A DNA stretch of 49,333 nucleotides from NCBI GenBank assembly GCA_964595955.1, contig CAZQSF010000020.1, positions 1 through 49,333 of the forward strand. The letters run 5' to 3'. Shown piece by piece: positions 13,963 through 23,224 of the stretch. The notes below the pieces were generated by a model that saw nothing but the letters and a program-made list of their open reading frames with translations, was not told the origin of the DNA and made no database searches. The position numbers and the translations under genes were made by a program. The first letter of the stretch is position 1. Each line of letters starts with the position of its first letter. Source of the DNA: JAJDFU01 sp964595955 (lineage in GTDB: Bacteria > Bacteroidota > Bacteroidia > Chitinophagales > Saprospiraceae).

Positions 13963-16083
13963 TTATCCGGCCATACCTTGCCCCTTCAGGAGGGAAAGCC
14001 CCAGCCGAAGGCTGTTGTAATCGTACTGTTCGTCGAAGTATTCGTACAGGGCGCGCAGCCGAATGGGTTTCTCCAGGTAGGGCAGGGCTTTTTCCAGCTT
14101 CTCCAGCAGTTCGGCGGGCACCAGGGCCGACACGTCCAGCGATTCTCCTTCTTCCAGGGCGGCTGCCAGGTGTTGCACAACGGTGTTTAGGTTGCGCTTT
14201 CGCCGGGTGGCGATCTCTTCCAGGGTATAGCCTTCCTGATACAATTGTACGCTCAGCCTGCGCGAGGATCCGTCCCGGCTCTGGTTGCCGTGTTCGTGCA
14301 CGTACTCCCGGATGGCATCCAGGAAGGGGGTGCCGTACCGCTTCAGCTTGGCTGCTGCCAGGCCGGGAATGCGCAGCAGTTCTTCCGGGCTCAGGGGCTT
14401 GTGTTCGACCATGGCCCTTAACGTTGCATCGTTGAAGATCACGTAGGGCGGCACGCCTTGCTCGCGAGCCAGCGACCTGCGCAATTGTCGAAGCTTTTCG
14501 AACAAGGCATCGGATTGGGTGGCTTTACGGGTGAGTCGTTCTTTTTCTCGCTGTTTGTATTCCGCCAGGGCGGTGCGCTGCACGAGTTGCACGGGCTCCT
14601 TGTCAAAGAGAACGGCTTTGCTGGACGGATTGAGCTTCAGCCGGCGGTTTCGGCCGAGGTCTACCTGCAGGTAGCCCATCTGCACGAGCTGTTGCAGATA
14701 GAACTGCCAGTCGGGGTAAGCCACCTTGCGGCCAACCCCGAAGGTCTTGATCCGGTGCCAGCCCCGGTTCCGGATCTCCGGTTTTGCGCTGCCCTTGAGC
14801 ACATCGATGAGTTGGGTGAGGGTGGCCTCCTGCCGCAGGCGGTAGACGGCCGAAAGTGCTTGTTGGGCAAGAATAGTGCCGTCGAATCGCTCGGGCGGTT
14901 TGCGGCAGACGTCGCAGTGCCCGCAGTTTTGGGAAAAGGGCTCGCCGAAATAGTTGAGCAGGATCCGCCGGCGGCAAACGAGGGACTCGGCAAATGCCTT
15001 CATCTGGTTTAGCTTGAGCTGTTGGATATCCTCCTGTGAGGATGCGTTTCGGCTCAGCATTTCCTGCAGCTGTAAAACGTCGGCAAAGCTGTAAAACAAA
15101 AGGGCCTCGGCCGGCGCGCCGTCCCGGCCGCTGCGGCCAATTTCCTGGTAGTAGTTTTCTATGCTTTTCGGCAGGTTGTAGTGGATGATCCAGCGCACAT
15201 TGCTCTTATCGATTCCCATGCCAAAGGCAACGGTGGCACAGATCACCTGGATGCGGTCGTGGATGAAGTCGTTTTGAACGCGCTGGCGTTCTGAAGCCGG
15301 CATGCCTGCGTGATAACTGTGTGCCTGCACGCCCTTGGCCTGTAGTTTGCCAGCCAGCTTTTCGGTGCTTTTCCGGCTGAGGCAATAGACAATGCCCGGC
15401 TGGTCGGGGCGCGCCTCAACGAATTGAAGGATCTGCTCCAGGCGCTTTTGCCCGGGCCGGACCTCCAGGAAAAGATTGGACCGGTTGAACGAAGAGATGA
15501 ATACCCCGGGCTCGCGCAGTTCCAATTGGCGTACAATATCCTGCCGGGTGGTCGGGTCGGCGGTGGCGGTGAGCGCGACCACAGGCAGACCGGAGAAGTT
15601 TTGCCGCAAAGCGCTGAGTTGGGTGTACTCCGGCCGGAAATCGTGCCCCCAGGCAGAGATGCAGTGGGCTTCGTCAATGGCGATCAGGCAAAGCGGAGCC
15701 TGGTGCAACAGGGAGAGGAACGGAGGGCTTACCGCTTTTTCCGGAGAGACATATAAGAGCTGGAGGTTCCCCTTGCGCAAGGCCTGAACCACTTCGTTTT
15801 GGGCATTGGGAGACTGGGTGCTGTTCAGAAAAGCCGCTCGCACCCCCAATTGTTGAAGGGCCGTCACCTGATCCTGCATGAGCGAGATGAGGGGGGAGAC
15901 GATCAGTCCGGTGCCTTCCATAGCCAGGGCCGGGATCTGATAGCAGAGGGATTTGCCGCCGCCGGTGGGAAGCAGCACCAGGCTGTCTTTTCCGGAAAGT
16001 ACGTTTCGTATAGCCTCTTCCTGCTTGGGGCGGAACGAAGAATAGCCGAAATAGTCTTTCAGAATGGCGTAGTAGTCCTTCAC
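13963..16083 (-). CDS. recQ: ATP-dependent DNA helicase RecQ
   Basis: 706 aa. Helicase domain 1 has the Q-motif FGYSSFRPKQ, Walker A LLPTGGGKSLCYQ and the DEAH box IAIDEAHCISAWGHDFR. Domain 2 has FGMGIDKSNVRWIIHYNLPK and QEIGRSGRDG. The zinc site CRRRILLNYFGEPFSQNCGHCDVC follows (written here as the family Cys pattern), then the RQC winged helix, an HRDC domain (about 535-600), and a C-terminal helix-turn-helix near 620-660 (GYTLEEIATRRKRNLNTVVQ) that is common in Bacteroidota RecQ. It unwinds DNA 3'-5' in recombination and repair. Convergent with the phosphodiesterase gene and downstream of the kinase terminator. Confidence 0.96.
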   Translation of the reverse strand: MKDYYAILKDYFGYSSFRPKQEEAIRNVLSGKDSLVLLPTGGGKSLCYQIPALAMEGTGLIVSPLISLMQDQVTALQQLGVRAAFLNSTQSPNAQNEVVQALRKGNLQLLYVSPEKAVSPPFLSLLHQAPLCLIAIDEAHCISAWGHDFRPEYTQLSALRQNFSGLPVVALTATADPTTRQDIVRQLELREPGVFISSFNRSNLFLEVRPGQKRLEQILQFVEARPDQPGIVYCLSRKSTEKLAGKLQAKGVQAHSYHAGMPASERQRVQNDFIHDRIQVICATVAFGMGIDKSNVRWIIHYNLPKSIENYYQEIGRSGRDGAPAEALLFYSFADVLQLQEMLSRNASSQEDIQQLKLNQMKAFAESLVCRRRILLNYFGEPFSQNCGHCDVCRKPPERFDGTILAQQALSAVYRLRQEATLTQLIDVLKGSAKPEIRNRGWHRIKTFGVGRKVAYPDWQFYLQQLVQMGYLQVDLGRNRRLKLNPSSKAVLFDKEPVQLVQRTALAEYKQREKERLTRKATQSDALFEKLRQLRRSLAREQGVPPYVIFNDATLRAMVEHKPLSPEELLRIPGLAAAKLKRYGTPFLDAIREYVHEHGNQSRDGSSRRLSVQLYQEGYTLEEIATRRKRNLNTVVQHLAAALEEGESLDVSALVPAELLEKLEKALPYLEKPIRLRALYEYFDEQYDYNSLRLGLSLLKGQGMAG

Positions 16084-16422
16084 GATCTAGAGTGCGCGTT
16101 GGCGGTGAAAGGTAAATCATACGGGTTTAAAAAATAAAACATCGCATACCGTTTCCGGATGGGTTTGATTAAAAACTTAGCCCACTAGGAAGCGGTATTA
16201 TTTTTCAAACCGTAGTATGCCGAAAAACCTGGAGAGGAAGCGTCTTAAAAAACGAGGGGGGCTTCCCGAGGGAGTGGGAAGCCCCTTGAAAGTAAACACG
16301 CTTCTTGTTGATAGGTGAATAGGAAGGAATAAGAATTAACCAGGGTTAGTTTTTTCCTTTCTACACTTACAAATGTAGGCTCTCCTTTGCTTCTGTAAAA
16401 CCCCATCTTGATGGGGTAAGGG
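16084..16422. other. Intergenic region recQ - histidine kinase gene
   Basis: This 339-bp stretch holds the recQ promoter region on its left and the kinase terminator at 16244-16285. I found no convincing coding sequence: short open frames here have no family pattern. Confidence 0.6.
16244..16285 (-). terminator. Intrinsic terminator of the histidine kinase gene
   Basis: GGGGCTTCCC at 16258-16267 pairs perfectly with GGGAAGCCCC at 16276-16285 around an 8-nt loop. Read on the minus strand, the stem is followed by a run of six T (16244-16250 region). Orientation fits termination of the kinase transcript. Confidence 0.85.
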
Positions 16423-19400
16423 TCAGGTGAAGCGCCGCATGCGCAACTGAATGGTAAATCCGTGGCCGTTTTGGATGGACAGGTCGGCACCGATTCGCTG
16501 TGCTCGCATCTGGAGGTTGTTCAGGCCCTGGCCCTTGCCGACCGACTTGGTGTTGGGGTGGCCGGTGCCGTTGTCGGCAACGGTTAGCACGAACTCCTTG
16601 CCGGAATTCTCCAGTACGATGGCCACTTCGCTGGCGTTGGAGTGCTTGGCTACATTGTTGATGGCCTCTTTGTAGATGAAATACAGTTCCTGCCGGATCT
16701 CGAAGGGGATCTTGACGCTGGGGTCCACCCGGTGCAATTCGAGGTTGTAGTGTACATTCACCGGCATGAGAATGTCGTCGGCATGTTCGCGCATGCGCTC
16801 GATGAGGTTTTCCATTTTATCCTTGCGGGAGTCGATGGACCAGATGACGTCGTTCATTTTGGCCATGGCTTTGCGACTCACTTCGCCTATGCGCCGCAGC
16901 CGCTCCTGAACGATGTCCTCCTTGACCTGCATTTGCAGGATGTCCGTTTGCATGGCAATACCACTGAGCAAGCCGCTCATTTCGTCGTGCAGATCCGAGG
17001 AGAGCTTGGTGCGCAAACGCTCTACCTTGAGCCGTTGCTCGAGCTGTCGCCGCAGGATCAGGTAGATGCCGCCGATGATCGTGAGGGCGGCCAGAATGAG
17101 AAACCACCAGGTGCGATACCAGATCTGCCGCACCTTGATCTCGACCCGAAGCGCACCCTGGCTCCACACTCCATTGGGGGGTGCCCCTTTCACCCGGAGG
17201 GTGTACCGGCCGCTGGGCAGTTTGGTGTAGTTGGCGATGGGGGTGTTGCCCAGGTAGTTCCAGTCCTTATCGTAGCCCTCCAGTTTGATCTTGAACTGGT
17301 TTTTAATGGGACGGTCGTACAGAGGCAGCATGAAGTGGAGCTGAAAGTAGGTGTCGTTGGGGGAGATCGTTAGCCGCTCCAGGTCGGAAAGGTTGGTCGT
17401 TCGCGTGATCAGGCCGCCTTTTTGCGGATTGTAGCGCACCACCTTGGTGAGTACCACCTTGGGGGTGGGGGCGTCTACGAGCAAGTCGCTGTCGGAGAAG
17501 ACGTTCAGTCCGTTGGGGCTGCCGAAGAAATAGCTTTCGCCATTCCCCTTGAGGCAGGTGTTGGGGCTGAACTCGTTGGAGGTCAATCCGTCCTCACGGA
17601 AAAAATTTCGAAAGAGCTGTTTGGCCTGGTCGTAGTAAGACAGACCGTAGTAAGTGCTTACCCAGAGGTTGTCGTTTTCTGCGGGCAGGATGCCAAAGAC
17701 TTTCTCGTGAGGAAGCCCCTGCTGGCGATTGAACTCGACCAATACCCCCTTGCCCGGCACATAGGCGATGAGCCCATTGTTGGTACCTAGCCATAGTAGC
17801 GAGTCGCCCTGGGCGTGCATGGTAAACACCTGATAGTCGCGGGTGGCCATTACTTCGTCGTGCAGGGCCATCCAATCGGCTTTTCGCTCATCCATGCGTA
17901 TGCGCAACAATCCTCGATTGGTGCCGATCCAGAGCAGGCTGTCGCCGGAAGCCTCCACAAAATAGGGTTTGGCCCTGCGCAGGGGATTTTGATCCATCTC
18001 GTCGAAGAATTCCAGAAAACTACCCGTAGACGGATCGAACTGGAGCAACAAGCCCCGGTTGTAGCCTTCCTCGGCCACTACCCACAAGCGACCGCGTTCG
18101 TCCAGGCTCAGGTCTGCCAGGGCGTGATAAAACCCGAACCGGCGGCTTTCCATCGTATTGGGGTCCAGCTGATAGAGGCCGGGCGAAAGGGCATCGGTGC
18201 AGCTGATACTCCAGATGCAATCCCGCGAACGATCCAGGATCATGGGGCCACCGCAAAAGGGCTCCGAGGGGGCATCCCTGCCGGCTTGCCGCAGTTGGAG
18301 GCTGTCGAGTTCTTCCGTCACCGGATCGTAGCGGTACCAGGCGCCTTGCAGGGTGTTGAAAAACACTTGTGCGGTGGGGTTTTGGCAGATGCCTCGTATG
18401 TCGTGCCGCACGCCGGGATTGCCCTGAGGCTGACTGAGCAGGGCGCTGATCTTGGAGCGGTTGTTCTGGATACTGATCATTCCCTGGCCGGTACCCATGA
18501 ACACATTGCTGAAAAAACTCTTGGCGCGCACCGCCGACAAGCCGTCGGCTCCGGAAAGCAGGTAGGAAAGATCAGCCAGTTGGCCATTCGATTGCAGGCA
18601 GAGAAGGCGCTCGAATTGCGGCGGCTCACCCACTCCGTGACCGATGCCGAATAGCAGGTTGGCCGATTCGTCCTCCCATACCCTGCGGATGGGACGCCCG
18701 TTGTTCAGGGGGGAAAACCATCGCCATTGCCGGCTGAGGGTATCCAGCAGGAACAGGCGTTCGGGTTTGCTGGTCGACATCCACACCCGCTTCAGGGAAT
18801 CCTCGTACAGGAAGTTGATCCTGCGGTGAAAATTCGACCCGGGCGGCAGGGTATCGAAATCGGCCTTGGAAAAGGTCTGGAGGAGTTCGCCTTCCGGCGA
18901 GAACCAGCGAAGACCTTTTTCGTCGTCATTGATCAGAAAGGAAGAGTCCGAGAGCGGGAGCAGGTCCAGGTCGGAGGTCACCAGTTTGCGAGACTCCTGC
19001 AAGAAGAGCTTTTCCTCCAGGGTTTGATCGTACTGAAAAATATGTGTTCCCTCTTCGCTTATGCTCGCCACAAAGATGCGGCCGCTCCGGTCGAGCGCTA
19101 CATCCCGTGCGTTTCCGCGCACGCCCCGTCCGGGAAGGAGGTCCACGCGCTCGATCTCATCCCGTTCGGGATACAACAGATCGAACAAGGTGAAATTGTG
19201 TTCGTAAAGGATGACCAGCCGCTGGTGCCGGTCTTCATACAAGCGGTCGATGGCCATGCGCGACAGGGCCGGTTTTCGCCTGGGCTCATCGGTGTATTTT
19301 TGAAAGGTATAGCCGTCGAACCGGTTTAGGCCGGTGGGGGTACCTATCCAGAGGAAACCGGAGCGGTGCAGCAGAATGTCGGTGATGACGCGATCGGTGA

Positions 19401-19524
19401 GGCCCTCTTCCAGCGAATACGATTGGTAAGGAAGTTGCAGGGGCTGTGCATAGGTTGGCAGAAGCCCACTTATACAGCCCAAGATCAGCAAGAATCTCAG
19501 TTGAAGCGCGTTCACCTTTTTCAT
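16423..19524 (-). CDS. Two-component propeller sensor histidine kinase
   Basis: 1033 aa. A signal peptide (LRFLLILGCISGLLPTYAQP) leads a periplasmic sensor made of about 14 two-component-propeller repeats, for example LWIGTPTGLNRFDGYTF and LWLGTNNGLIAYVPG, then a Y_Y_Y domain ending RYTLRVKGAPPNGVW. One membrane helix (about 806-825) is followed by a HisKA_3 dimerisation motif SSDLHDEMSGLLSG with the phospho-accepting His near 845, an N-box EAINNVAKHSNASEV and a G-box GKGQGLNNLQMRAQ. This is the layout of Bacteroidota HTCS-like sensors but without the fused receiver and AraC output. The partner is the LuxR-type regulator encoded 93 bp upstream. The ligand is not predictable. Confidence 0.93.
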   Translation of the reverse strand: MKKVNALQLRFLLILGCISGLLPTYAQPLQLPYQSYSLEEGLTDRVITDILLHRSGFLWIGTPTGLNRFDGYTFQKYTDEPRRKPALSRMAIDRLYEDRHQRLVILYEHNFTLFDLLYPERDEIERVDLLPGRGVRGNARDVALDRSGRIFVASISEEGTHIFQYDQTLEEKLFLQESRKLVTSDLDLLPLSDSSFLINDDEKGLRWFSPEGELLQTFSKADFDTLPPGSNFHRRINFLYEDSLKRVWMSTSKPERLFLLDTLSRQWRWFSPLNNGRPIRRVWEDESANLLFGIGHGVGEPPQFERLLCLQSNGQLADLSYLLSGADGLSAVRAKSFFSNVFMGTGQGMISIQNNRSKISALLSQPQGNPGVRHDIRGICQNPTAQVFFNTLQGAWYRYDPVTEELDSLQLRQAGRDAPSEPFCGGPMILDRSRDCIWSISCTDALSPGLYQLDPNTMESRRFGFYHALADLSLDERGRLWVVAEEGYNRGLLLQFDPSTGSFLEFFDEMDQNPLRRAKPYFVEASGDSLLWIGTNRGLLRIRMDERKADWMALHDEVMATRDYQVFTMHAQGDSLLWLGTNNGLIAYVPGKGVLVEFNRQQGLPHEKVFGILPAENDNLWVSTYYGLSYYDQAKQLFRNFFREDGLTSNEFSPNTCLKGNGESYFFGSPNGLNVFSDSDLLVDAPTPKVVLTKVVRYNPQKGGLITRTTNLSDLERLTISPNDTYFQLHFMLPLYDRPIKNQFKIKLEGYDKDWNYLGNTPIANYTKLPSGRYTLRVKGAPPNGVWSQGALRVEIKVRQIWYRTWWFLILAALTIIGGIYLILRRQLEQRLKVERLRTKLSSDLHDEMSGLLSGIAMQTDILQMQVKEDIVQERLRRIGEVSRKAMAKMNDVIWSIDSRKDKMENLIERMREHADDILMPVNVHYNLELHRVDPSVKIPFEIRQELYFIYKEAINNVAKHSNASEVAIVLENSGKEFVLTVADNGTGHPNTKSVGKGQGLNNLQMRAQRIGADLSIQNGHGFTIQLRMRRFT

Positions 19525-19617
19525 TTGGCCAGAAAGGGTAGCCTCACGGAAAGATACGGATTGTATAGAGGAACTGGAAAAGAACCTCGCCCGGGGGCAA
19601 ACATAACTCCTCAGAAG

Positions 19618-20250
19618 CTAGATCTTGCCTTCCAGTTTGATGCGGATGACTTCGGCTTTGCTGTTTACCTGCAGCTTCTTGTAGATCTTTTTGATGTGGT
19701 CGCGGACGGTCTCTACCGAGATGAGGTACTTGTCGGCAATCATCTTGTAACTGAGGCCGTCGACGAGCCCCTGCACGATCTGTTCCTGCCTTGGGGTCAG
19801 GGCCTGGTCTTTGTTTTTTTCCTTCGGGGCAAAGTGATCGATCACCTTGCGCGCGATGCCGGGCGACATGTAAGAACCACCCCGGTGTACAATGCGTACG
19901 GCTTCTTTGATGGTGGCCAGGTCGGAGCGCTTGGTGAGATAGGATACCGCCCCGGCGCAGAGGGCTTTGAAGACCTTATCCGAGTCTTCGTAGGCAGACA
20001 GGATGATGATATCGGCCTTGGGGTAGTGCTGTCGAATGGGGCGGATCCCCTGAAGGCCAGACATGCCGGGCAGGCCAATGTCCAGCAAAACGGTGTTTAC
20101 GTTTTGGTGGATGTCGGCCAGTTCCAGGAAGTCTTCCAGGCTACCTGCCGAGAAGGCCACTTCGGTCTCGGGAGGTTGTTCGAAGAAGATCTCCAGGTTC
20201 TCCCGAACCAGGGGGTCGTCTTCAACGATGGCTAAACGGATTTCGGACAT
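19618..20250 (-). CDS. NarL/LuxR-family response regulator
   Basis: 210 aa. The receiver domain has the acidic pair E10-D11-D12, phospho-acceptor D57 in LLDIGLPG, and K107 in SYLTKRSD. A linker with KEKNKDQALTPRQEQ leads to a LuxR-type helix-turn-helix, LVDGLSYKMIADKYLISVET followed by VRDHIKKIYKKLQV. It belongs to the same transcription unit as the propeller kinase downstream, and HisKA_3 kinases usually pair with NarL-type regulators, so it should be that kinase's partner. Targets are unknown. Confidence 0.94.
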   Translation of the reverse strand: MSEIRLAIVEDDPLVRENLEIFFEQPPETEVAFSAGSLEDFLELADIHQNVNTVLLDIGLPGMSGLQGIRPIRQHYPKADIIILSAYEDSDKVFKALCAGAVSYLTKRSDLATIKEAVRIVHRGGSYMSPGIARKVIDHFAPKEKNKDQALTPRQEQIVQGLVDGLSYKMIADKYLISVETVRDHIKKIYKKLQVNSKAEVIRIKLEGKI

Positions 20251-20455
20251 AGGAACGGATGAATACTTCTTTAGGCTATGAAAATGAAGAAAATTACAAC
20301 TTTATAGGTCTATTTTTCCGTTGAGGCCCTATTTTTTGGCCTCGATGGGGAGGCAGGTGTTCCGGCGAGCTTCCGGTCTTTATACTAACGCCCGGTTTTC
20401 CCTTCATCGCATAATCGCAACCAAAATTCCTACACCATCTCAAAACGCAAGACAA

Positions 20456-21526
20456 ATGAATCGTGCAAAAATTGCCGGTATTGGCTTTTATGTCCCTGAA
20501 AAGGTCGTGCGCAACCAGGACCTGGAAAAGGTCATGGATACCTCCGACGAATGGATCCAAGAGCGAACCGGTATTTTGGAGCGCCGCTACGGAGAGAAAT
20601 TCAAAGAGACGACGGCCACCATGGGCGCCCGAGCCGCCGAGAAGGCCATTGAACGCGCCGGCATCACCAAAGAGGACATCGATTTTATCATTTTTGCCAC
20701 CCTGAGTCCCGACTATTATTTCCCGGGCTGTGGCGTGCTCATGCAGCGCGAACTGGGCATTACGCATACCGAGATCGGGGCGTTGGACATCCGCAATCAG
20801 TGTTCCGGCTTTATTTACGGGCTTTCCATCGCCGATCAGTTTGTTCGCACCGGTATGTACAAGAACGTATTGCTCGTTGGAGCGGAAACGCATTCCTACG
20901 GCCTGGATTTTAGCACCCGCGGGCGAAACGTTACGGTCATTTTCGGCGACGGCGCCGGGGCGGTGGTCGTTCAACCCTCCGATTCGGAGAAGAAGGGCAT
21001 ACTCACCACCAATATGCATTCCGATGGCACCTATGCGGAAAAATTGTCTTACCTCAATCCCGGATGCCATGGGGGGTACCACTTCGGACGCCATGTGGAC
21101 GAGGAGGTCGATTTCGGCTATCCCGATGTCGAATACGGTGGGCTTTTCCTTACCCAGCACATGATGGACCATGCCCAGACCTTTCCCAACATGGAAGGCC
21201 AGTTCGTCTTTAAGATGGCAGTACAGAAGTTTCCCGAAGCCATTCAGGAGGCCCTGAAAGAAGCCGGCCTGCAGAAGGAGGATATCAATATGTTCATCCC
21301 CCACCAGGCCAATTTACGCATCAGCCAGTTTGTGCAGCGCCAGCTTGGATTGAAAGACGACCAGGTGTGGAATAACATTCAGCGCTATGGCAACACCACC
21401 GCCGCCTCCATCCCCATTGCCCTGAGCGAAGCCGTAGAGCAGGGAGCGGTCAAGGAGGGCGATCTCGTTTGCCTGGCAGCTTTCGGAAGCGGGTTTACCT
21501 GGGGCGCTGCCCTCATACGGTGGTAA
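20456..21526 (+). CDS. fabH: 3-oxoacyl-ACP synthase III (FabH-like)
   Basis: 356 aa from ATG 20456 (MNRAKIAGIGFYVPEKVV), a start supported by the family's usual N-terminus; the open frame continues upstream without family pattern. The thiolase-fold catalytic triad is C116 (IRNQCSGFIYG), H283 (FIPHQANLRI) and N313 (RYGNTTAASIP). It condenses acetyl-CoA or another acyl-CoA with malonyl-ACP to start fatty acid synthesis. An insertion at about 195-240 (LNPGCHGGYHFGRHVDEEVD) makes it longer than E. coli FabH (317 aa), as in several Bacteroidota paralogues, so a specialised acyl substrate is possible. It stands alone, not in a fab operon. Confidence 0.88.
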   Translation: MNRAKIAGIGFYVPEKVVRNQDLEKVMDTSDEWIQERTGILERRYGEKFKETTATMGARAAEKAIERAGITKEDIDFIIFATLSPDYYFPGCGVLMQRELGITHTEIGALDIRNQCSGFIYGLSIADQFVRTGMYKNVLLVGAETHSYGLDFSTRGRNVTVIFGDGAGAVVVQPSDSEKKGILTTNMHSDGTYAEKLSYLNPGCHGGYHFGRHVDEEVDFGYPDVEYGGLFLTQHMMDHAQTFPNMEGQFVFKMAVQKFPEAIQEALKEAGLQKEDINMFIPHQANLRISQFVQRQLGLKDDQVWNNIQRYGNTTAASIPIALSEAVEQGAVKEGDLVCLAAFGSGFTWGAALIRW

Positions 21527-21583
21527 TTGTTCAGGATATGATTTAGAGGGCCGGGCAATAGCTCGGGCCTCAATCCGGTTCTA

Positions 21584-22177
21584 ATGGCGAAACTTGGTGT
21601 ATCTATGATTCGGCACAGCTTTGTTTGGGCCCTGCTAACGGTCGTCCTTTCTCATGGATTGGCCCAGGGCGATCCGCCCCCCAAGCCTGAATCGCCCGAG
21701 CAGGCGTATCAGAAAAGGATCCGGCAGGAGTCTCTCTATGGGGTGTACATCCCCAAAGATCTGGGCGATGCCTTCTTCCAGCTCAATAAGCTCATCGATA
21801 GCGACTCGCGCAAAAAGTTCCTGGAAGCTAATGAGTTGGAAGCGGCCCGGAAGCTGCATTTCAGCCTTGGCAGATGGATTACCTACAACTGGGGCTTTTA
21901 CCGCGGTTCGCGTTTGTCTCACTATCTCCGCGAACGCTATGGGCTCAGCTACCCCGATGACATGGCTCGCTTCATTATCCTCGCTTACCACCGAAGCGGC
22001 AATCAGGTGGAGTTGAAGCTGGACGAACTGGCCGAACAGTTTGTGAAATACCGAAAGGCGGAATGGCAAAAGGAATTGCTGAACAGCCCGGTGATCCACT
22101 CCGAAAAAATAGATACCAGTCAGATCCCGCCCGGGGCTAAGACCATTGGTCCAGAAAACGAAGAACGGCCTGATTGA
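21584..22177 (+). CDS. Secreted protein resembling DUF6794
   Basis: 197 aa. A hydrophobic leader (HSFVWALLTVVLSHGLAQG) suggests export; ATG 21605 is an alternative start that gives a tidier signal peptide. The mature part has SPEQAYQKRIRQ, PKDLGDAFFQLNKLIDS, HFSLGRWITYNWGFYRGSRL and the segment YGLSYPDDMARFIILAYHRS. This order of conserved Trp, Gly and Asp-Asp-Met positions is what I associate with DUF6794 proteins of Bacteroidota, whose role is not known. Its 3' end overlaps the convergent hydrolase gene by 41 bp. Confidence 0.65.
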   Translation: MAKLGVSMIRHSFVWALLTVVLSHGLAQGDPPPKPESPEQAYQKRIRQESLYGVYIPKDLGDAFFQLNKLIDSDSRKKFLEANELEAARKLHFSLGRWITYNWGFYRGSRLSHYLRERYGLSYPDDMARFIILAYHRSGNQVELKLDELAEQFVKYRKAEWQKELLNSPVIHSEKIDTSQIPPGAKTIGPENEERPD

Positions 22178-23006
22178 CGCGGCCGGCGCATTCCCACTGC
22201 AGAAAATGGCCGCAACCATCCAGCATCTGCATGCGGCTGCCCGGGATTCGGCCGGCTCCTTGGCGGGCCAGGCGGGCCGGCCGTAGGCCAGGGTGGAGCA
22301 GGCGGTTGGGAATGAGCGCATCCTGAGCTCCGAAGAGCACGAGCGTAGGCAGAGAAATCTCCGACAGCCGGGGGTACAGGTCCTGGTCCAGCATCGTATG
22401 TACACAGCGGGCGATCATCTCGCAGTAAGCCGGGAAGTGGGGCTCCTGCTTCATCGCTATGCGTCGCTCCACCATGACTTCGGCATCCGGCGGGAAGCGG
22501 TAAAAGTTGGCCTCAATCGACTGGCGGATCTGCTCGGCATTCATATGGCGAAACCAAAGCGGATGGTTGATCTTGCGCAGCCACTGCTTTTCTGTTGCTC
22601 CGAACCGCTCCAGACCGGCAGGCGCCAGCAGTACCAGCCCCCGCAATCGGGCGCGACCGCGCAGCGCCATGTTCAAGGCGATCTGCCCGCCCATGGAGTG
22701 ACCCACCAATATGACCTCTTCCCACTGGAGCAGATGCAGCAGATCTTCCAGGCATTCGGCAAAAAAGGGCATGGTGTAGGGGTAGTCACCCGTGCCCGAA
22801 TACCCATAACCGGGAAGGTCTACGGCTACATACCGGGCTCGCTGGGCTACGGCGGGAAGGTTCTTTTGCCAGGCGTGCAGATTGCTGCCCAGACCGTGAA
22901 TGTACATCAGCCGAAGGGGCCCCTTCCCACCTTGCTGGTAGGCGATTTCCGCTCCATTGGGCAACAAGGTGCGGCGCAAAGTAGCCGGCGGGAAAAGGGT
23001 AGGCAT
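22137..23006 (-). CDS. Alpha/beta hydrolase
   Basis: 289 aa from ATG 23006 (MPTLFPPATL); longer readings add a basic stretch with no family pattern. The fold markers are the oxyanion segment YIHGLGSNLHAW, nucleophile elbow VGHSMGGQIAL with S104, an Asp in LFGAQDALIPN, and the catalytic His in DGCGHFLQWE. A lid with HPLWFRHMNAEQIRQS is present. It could be an esterase, lipase or short-chain PHA depolymerase; location next to PHA genes is suggestive but it lacks any PHA-specific signature. The 41-bp 3' overlap with the preceding gene is convergent. Confidence 0.85.
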   Translation of the reverse strand: MPTLFPPATLRRTLLPNGAEIAYQQGGKGPLRLMYIHGLGSNLHAWQKNLPAVAQRARYVAVDLPGYGYSGTGDYPYTMPFFAECLEDLLHLLQWEEVILVGHSMGGQIALNMALRGRARLRGLVLLAPAGLERFGATEKQWLRKINHPLWFRHMNAEQIRQSIEANFYRFPPDAEVMVERRIAMKQEPHFPAYCEMIARCVHTMLDQDLYPRLSEISLPTLVLFGAQDALIPNRLLHPGLRPARLARQGAGRIPGSRMQMLDGCGHFLQWECAGRVNQAVLRFLDQWS

Positions 23007-23192
23007 GGGGGCACTTTTTTTCAAAAATACGAGTCTTGCCGGCTTCCGGGCTGAAGTTGAGGCATTTGCATGGGTGGACCTAATTGTCAAATGAGCGTCA
23101 AATCGGATTGCTCCTGGGTTGAAATCAGCTCGTCAAGCGGCTTACCCGTATCGGAGTAATTTTTGTAACCTTAAAAAACATATACACTTCTA

Positions 23193-23200
23193 TATATTTG
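23193..23200 (+). promoter_or_regulatory. Candidate -7 promoter box of phaB
   Basis: TATATTTG, an exact TAnnTTTG match in an AT-rich island, 24 nt before the phaB ATG. A TTTTTG element lies upstream but somewhat too far to be a standard -33 box. Confidence 0.5.
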
Positions 23201-23224
23201 CATGTAACTATAAAATTATTCAAT